Notes under the pieces: model-generated
Told to the model about the DNA's origin: nothing
Database searches by the model: none
What the model saw: the letters and a program-made list of their open reading frames with translations, nothing else
Made by a program: the position numbers and the translations under genes
Shown here: positions 39,370 to 49,351 of the stretch, piece by piece
Numbering within the stretch: the first letter of the stretch is position 1
How the letters are laid out: each line of letters begins with the position of its first letter
Assembly (NCBI RefSeq): GCF_021533195.1
Contig: NZ_JAJNKB010000007.1
Location: forward strand, 1-64,000
DNA: 64,000 nucleotides
Source of the DNA: Portibacter marinus
GTDB taxonomy: Bacteria > Bacteroidota > Bacteroidia > Chitinophagales > Saprospiraceae
Direction: 5' to 3'

Positions 39370-42300
39370 TCATTTTAGCATTTGTTCAGGTATTTTCACC
39401 CTTATCTTCAGAATTTCATGAGTCCTGTTGAAAACTAATTGACTTTGCTCTTCGCTTAGTAGGTATGTCGAATTTTTGTCCTTAGTCCCGTTAGCAAATT
39501 CTAATATAACTTCTTTTTCTTTGCCAATCGAATAAATGACCGGAACCTGGCAATAAGAAAAAAAGAGCTCTCCATCTTGCAATTCCAGGTGCTGACTATT
39601 CCCTCTCACATCCACATATTTCACAGAACTATTTTGATCTAAAAACTCTGTCTTTTTAAGAAGCTGAGGATCGAACATCAAGCAGCCCTCTTCGATCTTA
39701 ATACCCAATTCGAAGTATCTGACCAATATGTCTTCTTTCACCTGCCCAGTCATTCCAGGTTGCTGAGCACCTTTGGTTGCAGGAGTATGGGAATAGGGAT
39801 CAGTAGGGAATGCACCATAAACTTCAGGAGACTTATGTATACCTATGCCGTCGCCAATGGAGTAATAGTGATTGCGAATGCCTTTAATGATAGCTGCATC
39901 AGTATTCTCATCAACGGCCTGAAAGTAACATTCCTGAACAGCCAGATGAAGCTTTGAAACCATATGCCAATATATGGACCCCAGTCCCTCATAACCGTAG
40001 AATGTACCTGACCTTCCTGTAAAAGCTTTGTGATTGAAGTGCTTTTCAAAAATATCTAGAATTTGCCGCGCTTCAGTTTCTGATATTTCATCACCCCTGG
40101 CGTCAAGCGCGACCTTGAGATCTTTTGCATTTTTAAAATTGCCGTTGAAGTGGTATCTATTATTGACATCCTTCTCAATAATTTCTGCATCTCCGCGTTC
40201 TACCATTGACCATAATACATCAGAAGCTTTTATTTCTTCGCGTTCGAACGTGTTCTTTTCTAAGAATGAGGGTAGATTTTTATTGGGGTACAGGATGTAG
40301 CTATTTTGATCTTCACGATAAAGCTTACTTTGTTTCAAAGCATCCAGTAAATTCAATACATCCTTTGCCTTCAGATAGCCTGAACTCAAAATGGCCACCT
40401 GCCCTTCTAGCATCTCACTTAAATGATCTATACCGAGCTCAGAATCAGATTTTATATCGAGAATATTATAGGCATGAAATAGTCCATCCGGCCTTTCGTT
40501 GGCCTTAATGGACTGTACGACATAAGCATTCGTTAGTTCGAGAAAAGCTAAGAATTCACGTGTAGATATGGACACCTTTTCCCCGGAGAAAGAAGATTTA
40601 TAAACTGTATTTCTGTAATCTTGTGCTGCAAGACCCAACCTCTCTACAATTGTTCTCCGATCTGCATCAGTAAAACCTTGATCAATGTGCTCTTGATTTT
40701 CTTTTAGCAATTTAAATATCTCGATAAAGAAGGAAGAAAGCTCTTCAGACACATGAAAGCTCTTGTCTTTGTTTTTCAAGAAATTCAGAAAAAAGTCAAT
40801 GTATCGTTTCAGATAATACAGTGTGACCATAGATATTCCATTTCCCACCAAGGCATTATTAGCATCATTCCACTCAGGTCGTTGCGTATTCATCCAGATA
40901 CCACCCTCAGGAATAAAATTGGAGAGCTTTGAAAGCAGCAGGGCAAGGGTTTTCTCAAAAAAATTGACTTTGTGGATATTGCCTGATTGATTTTTCAATA
41001 ATGCGCTATCTGCTCCATCTATAGATTTTCTATTTCGAATTTCTTCATCCAACTGATGATCAAAATCGATGGTATCTTGTGGATTCTTTATTATTTCTTC
41101 AAAGCTTTTGATTTTATAGGGCACATTCGCATAAACAAAGAGATCATTGTCCAGGAAGTCATGAAGGGAATCCTTGTGAAAATCATTGGACAACTCCAGA
41201 AGTTTAAGCAGATAAATGACCTGATGATCGCCCCAATATCCAATGTATGACCAGGGATCATCTGGCTCTATGGTTTCCCAGTCAAACCCATCTTTTGTTA
41301 CCCTGTATGGATTGTAGCCTTCAAATGTCGACGCATTCAAAAACTTGAAGATCATTCCCGCCAGGAAATTTGGGAATGCCATAGCCAGTGCTTCCCAATT
41401 TTGAAATATATCTCTCCAATTGCCTTGATAGTCCAATACTTTAGAACCGTCGATTTCATTTTTTGTATTGATGGAGAACTTGTTCCAGGGTCTGCTGGGA
41501 TCTCCGTGCCTTCTGCTAAACTTCAGAGGTAGATACTCTATCAATAGTCTTTGTAAATCAGAATCTTTTTGACCTTTGACTTTGCCGATCAATTCAGAAT
41601 AATCAATTTCGTCCGGCAATTCATTTAGAAATTGCTCATTTTTATCCGGAACGGAGGGATTTGCAATTTGGAGATATTTTAAAAGGTCCCATTTTTCTAC
41701 GCGGTAGTTGTGGTCAAATATGCCGCCTCGCATGATATTAAAAAGGACATTTGAAAAGTGTCTGGCGTCTCGGTAATGATCAGAAGTTAACTGCAAGGCA
41801 TCAGCACTTGCCGCTAATTCAATCAATTTGCGGCTACCTTCTTCAATGTCATCCATAATTACTGAAATGAGGTCATCGCTCTGATTGATGACTTCTATTA
41901 ATTTAATGACCTGTGAGTGGTTCTTATTGACATCCGCTATAACATACCATTTCTTGGTTTCGCCAATGTTTAATGTCAATTTATGATGTAAGAAATAAGC
42001 GCCTTTCTCAGCTTTGATATCTTTTTCTTCAGTAATCTCCTGACCTTTTCGAAAGGCATCAAGCTGTATAGATGACAATAAAATTTCTCCCTGATCTAAG
42101 CCAGTAGTCCAGGCTATATTTGCTTTCAATGCCTCGCTTGGCTCTGCCTTATCAACAATGATGGCTGATAGGGCAAAGATACCCAATTTGCTCTTGGATT
42201 CGATCTGATTTCGCTTGTATGCATCAACCAGATTACTGGATTGACTTTGTAGAAAACTTCCTACCCCATAAGGCAATATGTTCTGTATTCCATCTATCAT

Positions 42301-42780
42301 TGAAATAACACACTTGCCTTTTCGCTCGTTTGTAATTTTAGAAGATTTAATGAAACCAAATTGGTCACTAGAGCTCCATTGGTATGAAAAAGTAAGGTCG
42401 AGATCATGGTTGACTTCCTCAAAAATCACTTTGTTGCCTAACTTGTTTTTATAAAGGTTTCTGCTGATGTGAAAAAGGCCGTCCTGTCGGATAGAAAAGG
42501 GTTCCCACAAAATATCGTCGGTTTCAGTATGCAGTCTAAGGATGGTTCTACTGCCTGTAATTTCACTGGACTCAGTAATCTTATCGTCTGTGTAATAAGG
42601 GAATAGTGCATACTCAGCATTTTTCCTACCTGCTGTCAATCCACCATTACTTGAAATGAACATCCAATGATTGGATTCACTTACGATGCTCATGAAAAAG
42701 GGGCGCATCTTATCAACATGCGATATTTTAAAGAAAGGCTCTTCGTTGATGGTTACATCACTTATTTCGATCTTAGTCAT
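39370..42780 (-). CDS. Large cytoplasmic GH94/GH149/GH161-like glycoside phosphorylase (probable)
   Basis: 1,136 residues, no signal peptide. The N-terminal beta-rich part starts with a W-M-F-I-S-S-N-G-G-L-T-A-G-R stretch (about 39-52), like the N-terminal domain of GH94 phosphorylases. A QGNWRDIFQNWEAL motif lies mid-protein. E636-W-N-D639-ANNALVG matches the DWND catalytic-acid motif of GH94 cellobiose phosphorylase. GH149 and GH161 beta-1,3-glucan phosphorylases are of this size and share that fold. The family choice is inference, helped by two GH16-operon neighbours and a sugar symporter. Expected role: phosphorolysis of imported beta-glucan oligomers to glucose-1-phosphate. Alternatively it could be an uncharacterised hydrolase of the same (alpha/alpha)6 fold. 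Confidence 0.6.
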   Translation of the reverse strand: MTKIEISDVTINEEPFFKISHVDKMRPFFMSIVSESNHWMFISSNGGLTAGRKNAEYALFPYYTDDKITESSEITGSRTILRLHTETDDILWEPFSIRQDGLFHISRNLYKNKLGNKVIFEEVNHDLDLTFSYQWSSSDQFGFIKSSKITNERKGKCVISMIDGIQNILPYGVGSFLQSQSSNLVDAYKRNQIESKSKLGIFALSAIIVDKAEPSEALKANIAWTTGLDQGEILLSSIQLDAFRKGQEITEEKDIKAEKGAYFLHHKLTLNIGETKKWYVIADVNKNHSQVIKLIEVINQSDDLISVIMDDIEEGSRKLIELAASADALQLTSDHYRDARHFSNVLFNIMRGGIFDHNYRVEKWDLLKYLQIANPSVPDKNEQFLNELPDEIDYSELIGKVKGQKDSDLQRLLIEYLPLKFSRRHGDPSRPWNKFSINTKNEIDGSKVLDYQGNWRDIFQNWEALAMAFPNFLAGMIFKFLNASTFEGYNPYRVTKDGFDWETIEPDDPWSYIGYWGDHQVIYLLKLLELSNDFHKDSLHDFLDNDLFVYANVPYKIKSFEEIIKNPQDTIDFDHQLDEEIRNRKSIDGADSALLKNQSGNIHKVNFFEKTLALLLSKLSNFIPEGGIWMNTQRPEWNDANNALVGNGISMVTLYYLKRYIDFFLNFLKNKDKSFHVSEELSSFFIEIFKLLKENQEHIDQGFTDADRRTIVERLGLAAQDYRNTVYKSSFSGEKVSISTREFLAFLELTNAYVVQSIKANERPDGLFHAYNILDIKSDSELGIDHLSEMLEGQVAILSSGYLKAKDVLNLLDALKQSKLYREDQNSYILYPNKNLPSFLEKNTFEREEIKASDVLWSMVERGDAEIIEKDVNNRYHFNGNFKNAKDLKVALDARGDEISETEARQILDIFEKHFNHKAFTGRSGTFYGYEGLGSIYWHMVSKLHLAVQECYFQAVDENTDAAIIKGIRNHYYSIGDGIGIHKSPEVYGAFPTDPYSHTPATKGAQQPGMTGQVKEDILVRYFELGIKIEEGCLMFDPQLLKKTEFLDQNSSVKYVDVRGNSQHLELQDGELFFSYCQVPVIYSIGKEKEVILEFANGTKDKNSTYLLSEEQSQLVFNRTHEILKIRVKIPEQMLK

Positions 42781-42797
42781 TTTCTCAATTGGTTATT

Positions 42798-43598
42798 TTA
42801 TTCTACGGCTGAATAAACTCTTACATAATCCACTAACATGGTTTGGGGAAAGACGGTCTGATCCGTCGGAAAACCCACATAATTACCACCGACTGCTACA
42901 TTTAATATGATGAAAAATGGATGATCATAAACCCATTCGCCGGTAACGTCTTCAGGAGTAATACGCTGGTACAAATCATCATTTACAAAAAAGTCGATGT
43001 AATCTCCTCCCCATTCAATAGCATAAATATAAAAATCTGTATCGAATCGAGCCTTTTGAAGACCATAACTCTTTGTAATGGCATTACCACCTGAATAGCC
43101 TGGTCCATGGACAGACCCATGAATGATATTTGGCTCCTGGCCCCTGTATTCCATGATGTCTATCTCTCCACATTGTGGCCAGTTCACCTCATCGATATCA
43201 GAGCCTAATAACCAGAAAGCGGGCCATATGCCTGGACCATATGGCATCAATATTCGGGCTTCGAATCTTCCATAGGCCTGATCAAATAAGCCTTGAGTTT
43301 TAATGCGACCAGAAGTAAAAGAAGAACCGGCAAAATTCTCTCGTCTGGCTATGATGGCTAAGTTTCCCTGACCATCCAGCTGAACGTTATCTGCTCTATC
43401 AGTATCGTACTCTAATTGAGCATTTCCCCAATCAGTGCCCACATCATAAGTCCAGTTTTCGGGATTGGGCAATTGACCTTGTTCACCATCAAAATTATCT
43501 TCCCAAACCAACTGCCAGGTTGTATTTTTTATACCATTGTCATCACTACAGCTAAGAGCTAATAGTGTAATCATTAAAAATGCTAATAAGTACTTCAT
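42798..43598 (-). CDS. GH16 endo-beta-1,3-glucanase (laminarinase-like) lipoprotein
   Basis: 266 residues from the ATG at 43596-43598; an upstream ATG would overlap the preceding gene and add 21 residues before the signal. Signal ends in lipobox LALSC17. The GH16 jelly roll is complete: VWEDNFDGEQG, GRIKTQGLFDQAYGRFEARI, WPAFWLLGSDI and the catalytic GEIDIMEYRG with E145, D147 and E150. The extra Met between D and E is the bulge typical of laminarinase-type rather than lichenase-type GH16. It should cut beta-1,3-glucan at the cell surface. It lies 10 bp from the glycan-binding lipoprotein gene. Confidence 0.93.
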   Translation of the reverse strand: MKYLLAFLMITLLALSCSDDNGIKNTTWQLVWEDNFDGEQGQLPNPENWTYDVGTDWGNAQLEYDTDRADNVQLDGQGNLAIIARRENFAGSSFTSGRIKTQGLFDQAYGRFEARILMPYGPGIWPAFWLLGSDIDEVNWPQCGEIDIMEYRGQEPNIIHGSVHGPGYSGGNAITKSYGLQKARFDTDFYIYAIEWGGDYIDFFVNDDLYQRITPEDVTGEWVYDHPFFIILNVAVGGNYVGFPTDQTVFPQTMLVDYVRVYSAVE

Positions 43599-43608
43599 AA
43601 TGGATGAG

Positions 43609-45930
43609 CTATTCTTTGTAAAAATATAAGTTGTCAATGTAGATGTCTCCGTTTCCTTCAAATTTTAATTGGAACACTTCACTCAGATCTACAGCTGAAA
43701 ATTCAGATAAAGGTATATCCACACTGGACCACCCGGAAGTAGGTACGCTTAAAGCAAAAGGAGTTTCAGCCGGACCCGGACTGATTAAAAATATGGACAG
43801 AGCTGTAGAATTGTTGCTCCAGTAATCAATGTGAATATGGGTAAATTCTGTGACATTCTGGCTGCTACCAAGTTCCATACCCTGGTAATTAAGTCCGCTA
43901 TATAAAAGCGTGTTGTTATCGTCGATGATCAATTCAGATACCTGCGTTGCTTGTCCCCAGTCAGGATTTAGATTGGTTCCATCGACATTGGCATAAGCAT
44001 CACTGAACAATGACCGGACCGCAGATTCATCCCTGAAGGGCTCAGGTGCAGCACTACTGGGGACGTTTTCATTCTCTCCTTCCTTGAAGAAGTAAATGTT
44101 GTCTAAATAAATATCTCCATTTCCATCAAACTTGAGTTGAATAATTTCAGCAAGATCTACAGGTGAGAAGGTAGAAAGTGGGATATCAATGCTGGTCCAA
44201 CCACTCGTAGGTACATTCAATGAGAAACCAGTTTCTGTTGGCCCGGGGCTGATCAAGTAAAAATTGAGTTCAAATGAATTTTGACTCCAGAAATCTAAAT
44301 GAATGTGTGTCATCTCAGATGCATCAACAGGAGCAGCAAATTGTGTTCCTTGATAGTTGAGACCACTGTATAACAAAGTATTGTTACCCATAAGTGAAAT
44401 TTGGGAAACGGAGGTACTTTGTCCCCAGTCTGGATTAAAATCGGTACCATTAACATTGGTATAAGTATCACTAAATATAGATATGACACTGCTTTCATTT
44501 CTATTAGGATTAGGAGAAGAACTGGCAGGTCCAGTGCTGCTTTCTGTACCAGAATTATAGTAATAAACATTATCAACGAAAACAGTCGAAAGATCTCCTG
44601 ATAGTACCAACTGAGCAATATTATTTCTGTTGATTAAACCGGTGAAATTAGATAAAGGGACATCAATACTGACCCACTCTTCTGTCCGAAGCAGTGGACT
44701 GTTGAATGAAAGCTCATGTGAAGAATCGTCTCCTCCGCCGAAGTTTCCATCTGCTCCGAAATCAACTATTAATACCTTAAATGAAGCCGGAGGAGCAGTC
44801 GAATTAGGAGTCCAGATATCGATATGAAAATGGGTCATATTACTGGCGTCAATCTTATCTGATTCAGTGAGAATGCCCACAAAATTTAGGTTACTGTATC
44901 TTTTGATATCATTGCCATCGACCTGAATATCTTCAACTGCTGTGGTTGAAAACTCCCAAAATGGATTCCAGGTATCAACAGTCACATTATTATAGACATT
45001 GCTAAACATAGATATGACACTATCTGCACTAACGGTAGGCATTGGCGCCGGTATCTGGGGCCGAACAGCCTGCCCTGAGGAGGTAATGGTCAGGGATCCA
45101 TCGGCATCAATTTCTTGAAGAGTCGCGGTAATAACGGCATTCCCTTGATCCAATACTTTTACCACACCTAATTCATTGACGCTAGCGATGGTGGGTTCAG
45201 AAGAATTAAAGTCGAAATATGCTGGAGCAACATTTACCACTTGATCCACTCCCGTCGGGAGATTAAAGGAAACGGTTGTGCCACCTATTTGCCGCTCATC
45301 GCCAGTTTCTGCAGAGATCACTTGATCTTGTCCATCTAAAATTGAAGCCTTAGGGTGCGCTATAGTTCCCAGCTTTTCAAACTGAACCTCGTCCAGCCAG
45401 AAAGTATAGCCCATACCATTTTCCGGACCTTCGGAATAAAAAAGCATTCCACTTTCCTGTGTCAACTTCGAAGCATCGGCAATGGGAATATAGTATTTTG
45501 TCCAATTGGTGTTAACGCGAAGATTTGAGATACTACTGACATATCGGGATTCTCCTAAATCATTCCCAAATCCAATAATGTCAATTGTAGCAGATTTCGA
45601 AGCTTTTGCCCAAAAGGTCAGAGCATCGTAGTCTGTTAAATCTCTACCAATGTCTGTGTAGAAACCACCTCCTGCATATGCTCCCCCGGGATCACCAGCA
45701 TCGGGTACTGCAAATTTCATAGAAGAAGTTCCTCTATACTTGGTTTCGGTATCTACATCGAACGCAGTGACCTTAGAACCTCCAAATGCTGCATAATTTA
45801 ATCCGGGACTAAACCCATCAATATATACCTCGGGTATATCCGGATACGTCGCCAATTCCAATTGATCGAAATCTCTGCTACAGCTTGATAGTGCAATTAT
45901 AAAACCAACTAAATAATATATGTTTTTCAT
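43609..45930 (-). CDS. Multi-module surface glycan-binding lipoprotein
   Basis: 773 residues from the ATG at 45928-45930 (signal ending IALSSC17). Modules: a first beta-sandwich with YRGTSSMKFAVPDAG and a YDALTFWAKAS motif (about 45-180); a BIG2-like Ig domain with EPTIASVNELGVVKVL (about 185-290); then three related beta-sandwich modules (about 295-460, 475-620, 630-773), each opening with S-(M/I/L)-F-S-(N/D) and carrying FxPxWxxxT, THxHxDxW and a DNxYxY ending. The last two are close paralogues (LLYSGLNYQG in both). These resemble carbohydrate-binding modules seen beside laminarinases. The likely job is holding beta-glucan at the surface for GH16. Confidence 0.8.
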   Translation of the reverse strand: MKNIYYLVGFIIALSSCSRDFDQLELATYPDIPEVYIDGFSPGLNYAAFGGSKVTAFDVDTETKYRGTSSMKFAVPDAGDPGGAYAGGGFYTDIGRDLTDYDALTFWAKASKSATIDIIGFGNDLGESRYVSSISNLRVNTNWTKYYIPIADASKLTQESGMLFYSEGPENGMGYTFWLDEVQFEKLGTIAHPKASILDGQDQVISAETGDERQIGGTTVSFNLPTGVDQVVNVAPAYFDFNSSEPTIASVNELGVVKVLDQGNAVITATLQEIDADGSLTITSSGQAVRPQIPAPMPTVSADSVISMFSNVYNNVTVDTWNPFWEFSTTAVEDIQVDGNDIKRYSNLNFVGILTESDKIDASNMTHFHIDIWTPNSTAPPASFKVLIVDFGADGNFGGGDDSSHELSFNSPLLRTEEWVSIDVPLSNFTGLINRNNIAQLVLSGDLSTVFVDNVYYYNSGTESSTGPASSSPNPNRNESSVISIFSDTYTNVNGTDFNPDWGQSTSVSQISLMGNNTLLYSGLNYQGTQFAAPVDASEMTHIHLDFWSQNSFELNFYLISPGPTETGFSLNVPTSGWTSIDIPLSTFSPVDLAEIIQLKFDGNGDIYLDNIYFFKEGENENVPSSAAPEPFRDESAVRSLFSDAYANVDGTNLNPDWGQATQVSELIIDDNNTLLYSGLNYQGMELGSSQNVTEFTHIHIDYWSNNSTALSIFLISPGPAETPFALSVPTSGWSSVDIPLSEFSAVDLSEVFQLKFEGNGDIYIDNLYFYKE

Positions 45931-45940
45931 CTCTTTTTTT

Positions 45941-48900
45941 TTACATGCCAATGTTTATCATAAAGTAGGTCCTGAACTCCCACTCTGTTCCATTTTCGAA
46001 GCCAATAGCCGTGGGGTCACAAACGATATTACCAGCAGCATCTATGGCTTGAGTAGGACAGTATCTGGGAGAAAACTCGTTCAATGATCTCCAGGTATAC
46101 TGTAGTCCCATTCTTGTGTCTGGAAGGTGGTTCCACCAAGAGGGTTTACTAATATTAGTAGAAACATCAGCCATCAGTTGTAAAGGATAGGTCAAGTTGA
46201 AATCTCTGTGATAATCAAAAGGCCCCCAATCATCCACTTTAACTTCAGTGGACAACTTATATTTTTTATAGATCAAACGAAGGTTTCCACCACCACGATG
46301 AATCAATCGAGGATCACTCCCATTAGCCTGGGCATTCCCAGTATATAGATATGCAATAAGGCCAAAGTCTCTGCTCACTTTTGAGACCATTCTGGCACTC
46401 ACTTCCCATAAATCCTGCGCTGGAGGAGCTCCTGGAAAAGTAATTAAAGATCGGCCATCTGCCAAAATTCCGATTGCTGCATCTTGAGTAGTGGGTTGAT
46501 GCCGATATATTAGTCCTGCACTCATCGCAAACGCCGCATCCTCTGCCATGTCATTATCCCATTCGTACATCCAGGTGCCGGGTGTGGGATCGAAGGTGAA
46601 TAAAATTTCACCACCCACGGTTTCTCTGTTGGCCCTAACTGCAAAAGGGTCATCTAATATATTTCTAGGAACACCTGGCGCAGAAACATCTCCGGGAATA
46701 GGACCAATAATGGGTTTCTGCCATAAGAAATTAGGGGCAATTTGAAAGTCACCCACTAAATAGGTAAAACCTGTGAGAAAATTAAATTGATTGCCACTTC
46801 CACTATCTTTCAATCTCCATCCGGTGTACATCTTTGTGTAATCCGCACCTCCAAGTGCAACAACACCCATGGCAGCTCCTTGCGCATACCAATTGACAGG
46901 TCCTGCAGAATAAGTAATTCTGGCCTTGCCTCCCCAATTATCAGATGGTTTAATCTGGTCTTGATAGACCGTGTAATCTCCTTCTCCATCTAGATCGACA
47001 AGTTGAAAAGTTTCACCATTTCTAGGTTGGCCGGACCAGATACCACCTAATTCTAAACCAAGCTGACCAAATGATTTTGCAATATGTAGAGAGGCTCTTC
47101 TGTTGACCAATTGTGGAATGGCAAAAGAGCTTACGGTTGAATTTTGTGCGTCTAAATCTTCATGAAAGATTCCCGTAATGTCGAAACCCTTAAATGACTT
47201 TCTGTATTTTACCAGAACGGCCGGATTAGCTCCCCACCACAATTCTGGTCCGAATGCCAACTTCAATCCTTCCAGAGATTTCTTCCCCTCCATTTCTACT
47301 CCAAATGGCGCTATACCATTGTAAATATCTATGTTTTGACCATAATTAGCTTCAGGATATAAACCAAAGAAATCTCCTTCATATCCCCATTGATAGTGGC
47401 CTGTTCTATAAAATCCATCCAGATTGAAATACTTGCTGTTCCATTCAAAATCTCCTCTGTAAACGGCTAGTCGATTAATAGAGGAGAGGGCCAAGTCTCC
47501 ATTGTTTGTATTTACACTTTGTACACGTCCACGATTTTCATAGAATATTTCATTGATAGGATTCTCGGCAACCCTTCCTAAGACATTAAAAGAGATGTCT
47601 GCTCTGACATTAGGAGCTGGGTTGGCCTCGACATCTACAAAAAAGGACTGCATGTGGTCGAAGCCCAATTCGTCAGGATAATTCTGAGCACCTGGTACTG
47701 CATCCTTTGGGGTAGATATTAAGCTTCCTCCTGTATTGAATGTTGTTAATTCAGCCCTAAGTCCACTTAATCTCACCTTATTGACTTGTTCACCTATCAT
47801 TGCCGCTTTATCACCTCTCGCTTCAATGACAGCTTCCATTATATTGATGTTTTCAAAATAGGTTTGAATTTCATCCAAGGAGGAAATATAAGGGTCGATT
47901 TGGTGGGCCTTCTTGAGAGCGTAATAAGCGGCCCTGGGGTATAGGTAATACAAGCCTCTTTCATTGGTGGGCCCTTTGGCACAAACCCCAAACCATTCTT
48001 CATTCATATTATCTTCTCCTTCTTCGAAATCATTTTGATAACCTCCGTTACCCCATGATGCATTCGTATCATGAATATCCAGATTTGTGGTTTGACCATA
48101 TTTCCACCACCCATCGCTAAATTGGAAGGTGAAACCACCTATGGAATTACCCACTAACCCATTTCCTGCAGCATTCTCATAGATTTCTTTCCAGTTTCCG
48201 ACCATATAGTAAGCCTGTGACTTTTGGTCTTCGCTGTTTTCCAAAACATTGAATGCATCAGCCCCAAATTCAGTAAAAACAAAGGGTTTATCTAATAATT
48301 CCTGAACCCTTTGAAAGGCATCACCAAATGAAATACCTCTATACATATTGGTGCCATAGATATCTATGTCCTTACATTCCTCAGCTATGATCTCTATAAA
48401 TAATAAATCACCATTACACATAGCCACCGGGTGCGACTGATCCACTTCTTTCATAATGATCGCGGCTTCGTTAAAAAGCTTGTACATGGCACGCGCACGG
48501 ACGGTCGACTTTCTATCTTCAATAGGAATATCTTCTGTTTCTGCGCCATCCCAGAAAAGGCCATAGTTGTTTTCATTACCTAATAGATACATGATTAAAC
48601 CAGGTGTATCTTTATATTCCTCTGCAAGTTTTCTTACTTCCGATAGTAATAATTGTTGGGTCAGTGGATCTGCATATTCAGTATTTGGTACCCACCTGCC
48701 GTTTAAGGTTAGCCCATACCTGCCAAATGCATGATTGAGCATAGTGTAGATGCCATATTTTTCATAGATATATGTAATCCATCTTGGTTGGATGCCTACA
48801 TATTGTCTGATCACATTGACACCCATATTTTGTAACATTGACATTTCCCGATCTAGAGCGGCTTTAATCAAATCATCAGATTGATTCCAGAGGCTATAAG

Positions 48901-49075
48901 TTACGGTCGTTCCCACGGGAAAATAGTCCCAGTTCATTCCATTGATCATGAATGGTTCTTCATCTATTGTCAATGTAAAACCATCTGAATATCTCTTAAT
49001 TTTTATATTTTTCTCTTGGGCAGAAAGGCTGATTATACCGAAGAAACAGATCAAACCCATTAAAAGTACTTTCAT
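45941..49075 (-). CDS. Clan GH-A glycosidase domain fused to a C-terminal outer-membrane beta-barrel-like domain
   Basis: 1,044 residues from the ATG at 49073-49075 (a TTG two codons upstream is less likely). Signal peptide ends near SLSAQ. Residues about 25-400 are a TIM-barrel glycosidase: GMNWDYFP, LLGNENNYG with acid/base E168, and FVFTEFGAD with nucleophile E269, as in GH2/GH5-type enzymes. Residues about 430-1044 are alternating aromatic/polar strands with many Trp, Tyr and Gly turns, ending EFRTYFMINIGM, which looks like an outer-membrane beta-barrel. It is the first gene of the operon. It may anchor the enzyme in the outer membrane or pass products inward. The exact GH family is not determined. 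Confidence 0.75.
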   Translation of the reverse strand: MKVLLMGLICFFGIISLSAQEKNIKIKRYSDGFTLTIDEEPFMINGMNWDYFPVGTTVTYSLWNQSDDLIKAALDREMSMLQNMGVNVIRQYVGIQPRWITYIYEKYGIYTMLNHAFGRYGLTLNGRWVPNTEYADPLTQQLLLSEVRKLAEEYKDTPGLIMYLLGNENNYGLFWDGAETEDIPIEDRKSTVRARAMYKLFNEAAIIMKEVDQSHPVAMCNGDLLFIEIIAEECKDIDIYGTNMYRGISFGDAFQRVQELLDKPFVFTEFGADAFNVLENSEDQKSQAYYMVGNWKEIYENAAGNGLVGNSIGGFTFQFSDGWWKYGQTTNLDIHDTNASWGNGGYQNDFEEGEDNMNEEWFGVCAKGPTNERGLYYLYPRAAYYALKKAHQIDPYISSLDEIQTYFENINIMEAVIEARGDKAAMIGEQVNKVRLSGLRAELTTFNTGGSLISTPKDAVPGAQNYPDELGFDHMQSFFVDVEANPAPNVRADISFNVLGRVAENPINEIFYENRGRVQSVNTNNGDLALSSINRLAVYRGDFEWNSKYFNLDGFYRTGHYQWGYEGDFFGLYPEANYGQNIDIYNGIAPFGVEMEGKKSLEGLKLAFGPELWWGANPAVLVKYRKSFKGFDITGIFHEDLDAQNSTVSSFAIPQLVNRRASLHIAKSFGQLGLELGGIWSGQPRNGETFQLVDLDGEGDYTVYQDQIKPSDNWGGKARITYSAGPVNWYAQGAAMGVVALGGADYTKMYTGWRLKDSGSGNQFNFLTGFTYLVGDFQIAPNFLWQKPIIGPIPGDVSAPGVPRNILDDPFAVRANRETVGGEILFTFDPTPGTWMYEWDNDMAEDAAFAMSAGLIYRHQPTTQDAAIGILADGRSLITFPGAPPAQDLWEVSARMVSKVSRDFGLIAYLYTGNAQANGSDPRLIHRGGGNLRLIYKKYKLSTEVKVDDWGPFDYHRDFNLTYPLQLMADVSTNISKPSWWNHLPDTRMGLQYTWRSLNEFSPRYCPTQAIDAAGNIVCDPTAIGFENGTEWEFRTYFMINIGM

Positions 49076-49141
49076 ATGCAATTACTTGTTGTAAACAAAT
49101 TAAATATATTACTTGAGGTTTTTTTCCCTACATTATATCAA

Positions 49142-49170
49142 TTGAAAACATACTCACTCAATTAAATTTG
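49142..49170 (+). promoter_or_regulatory. Bacteroidota-type sigma promoter candidate
   Basis: TTG at 49142-49144 and TAAATTTG at 49163-49170 fit the known Bacteroidota -33 TTG and -7 TAnnTTTG elements with an 18-base spacer. It would drive the gene at 49352 with a leader of about 175 bases. The match is by eye only. Confidence 0.5.
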
Positions 49171-49351
49171 TAGATGCTGAGTTAGAGGGTAAACATTAAC
49201 AATTAAAAGTTGTTGTCTCAATGGCTTCTTAAAGACGAAAAACTATGCAATTACTTACAAATGTTGCAAACAATCGTTCGAATTTAGCGTAATATAGATG
49301 TCTAAAATCAATCGAAGTGGTTGTACGAATTCAAACTAAATTTTATAAAAT

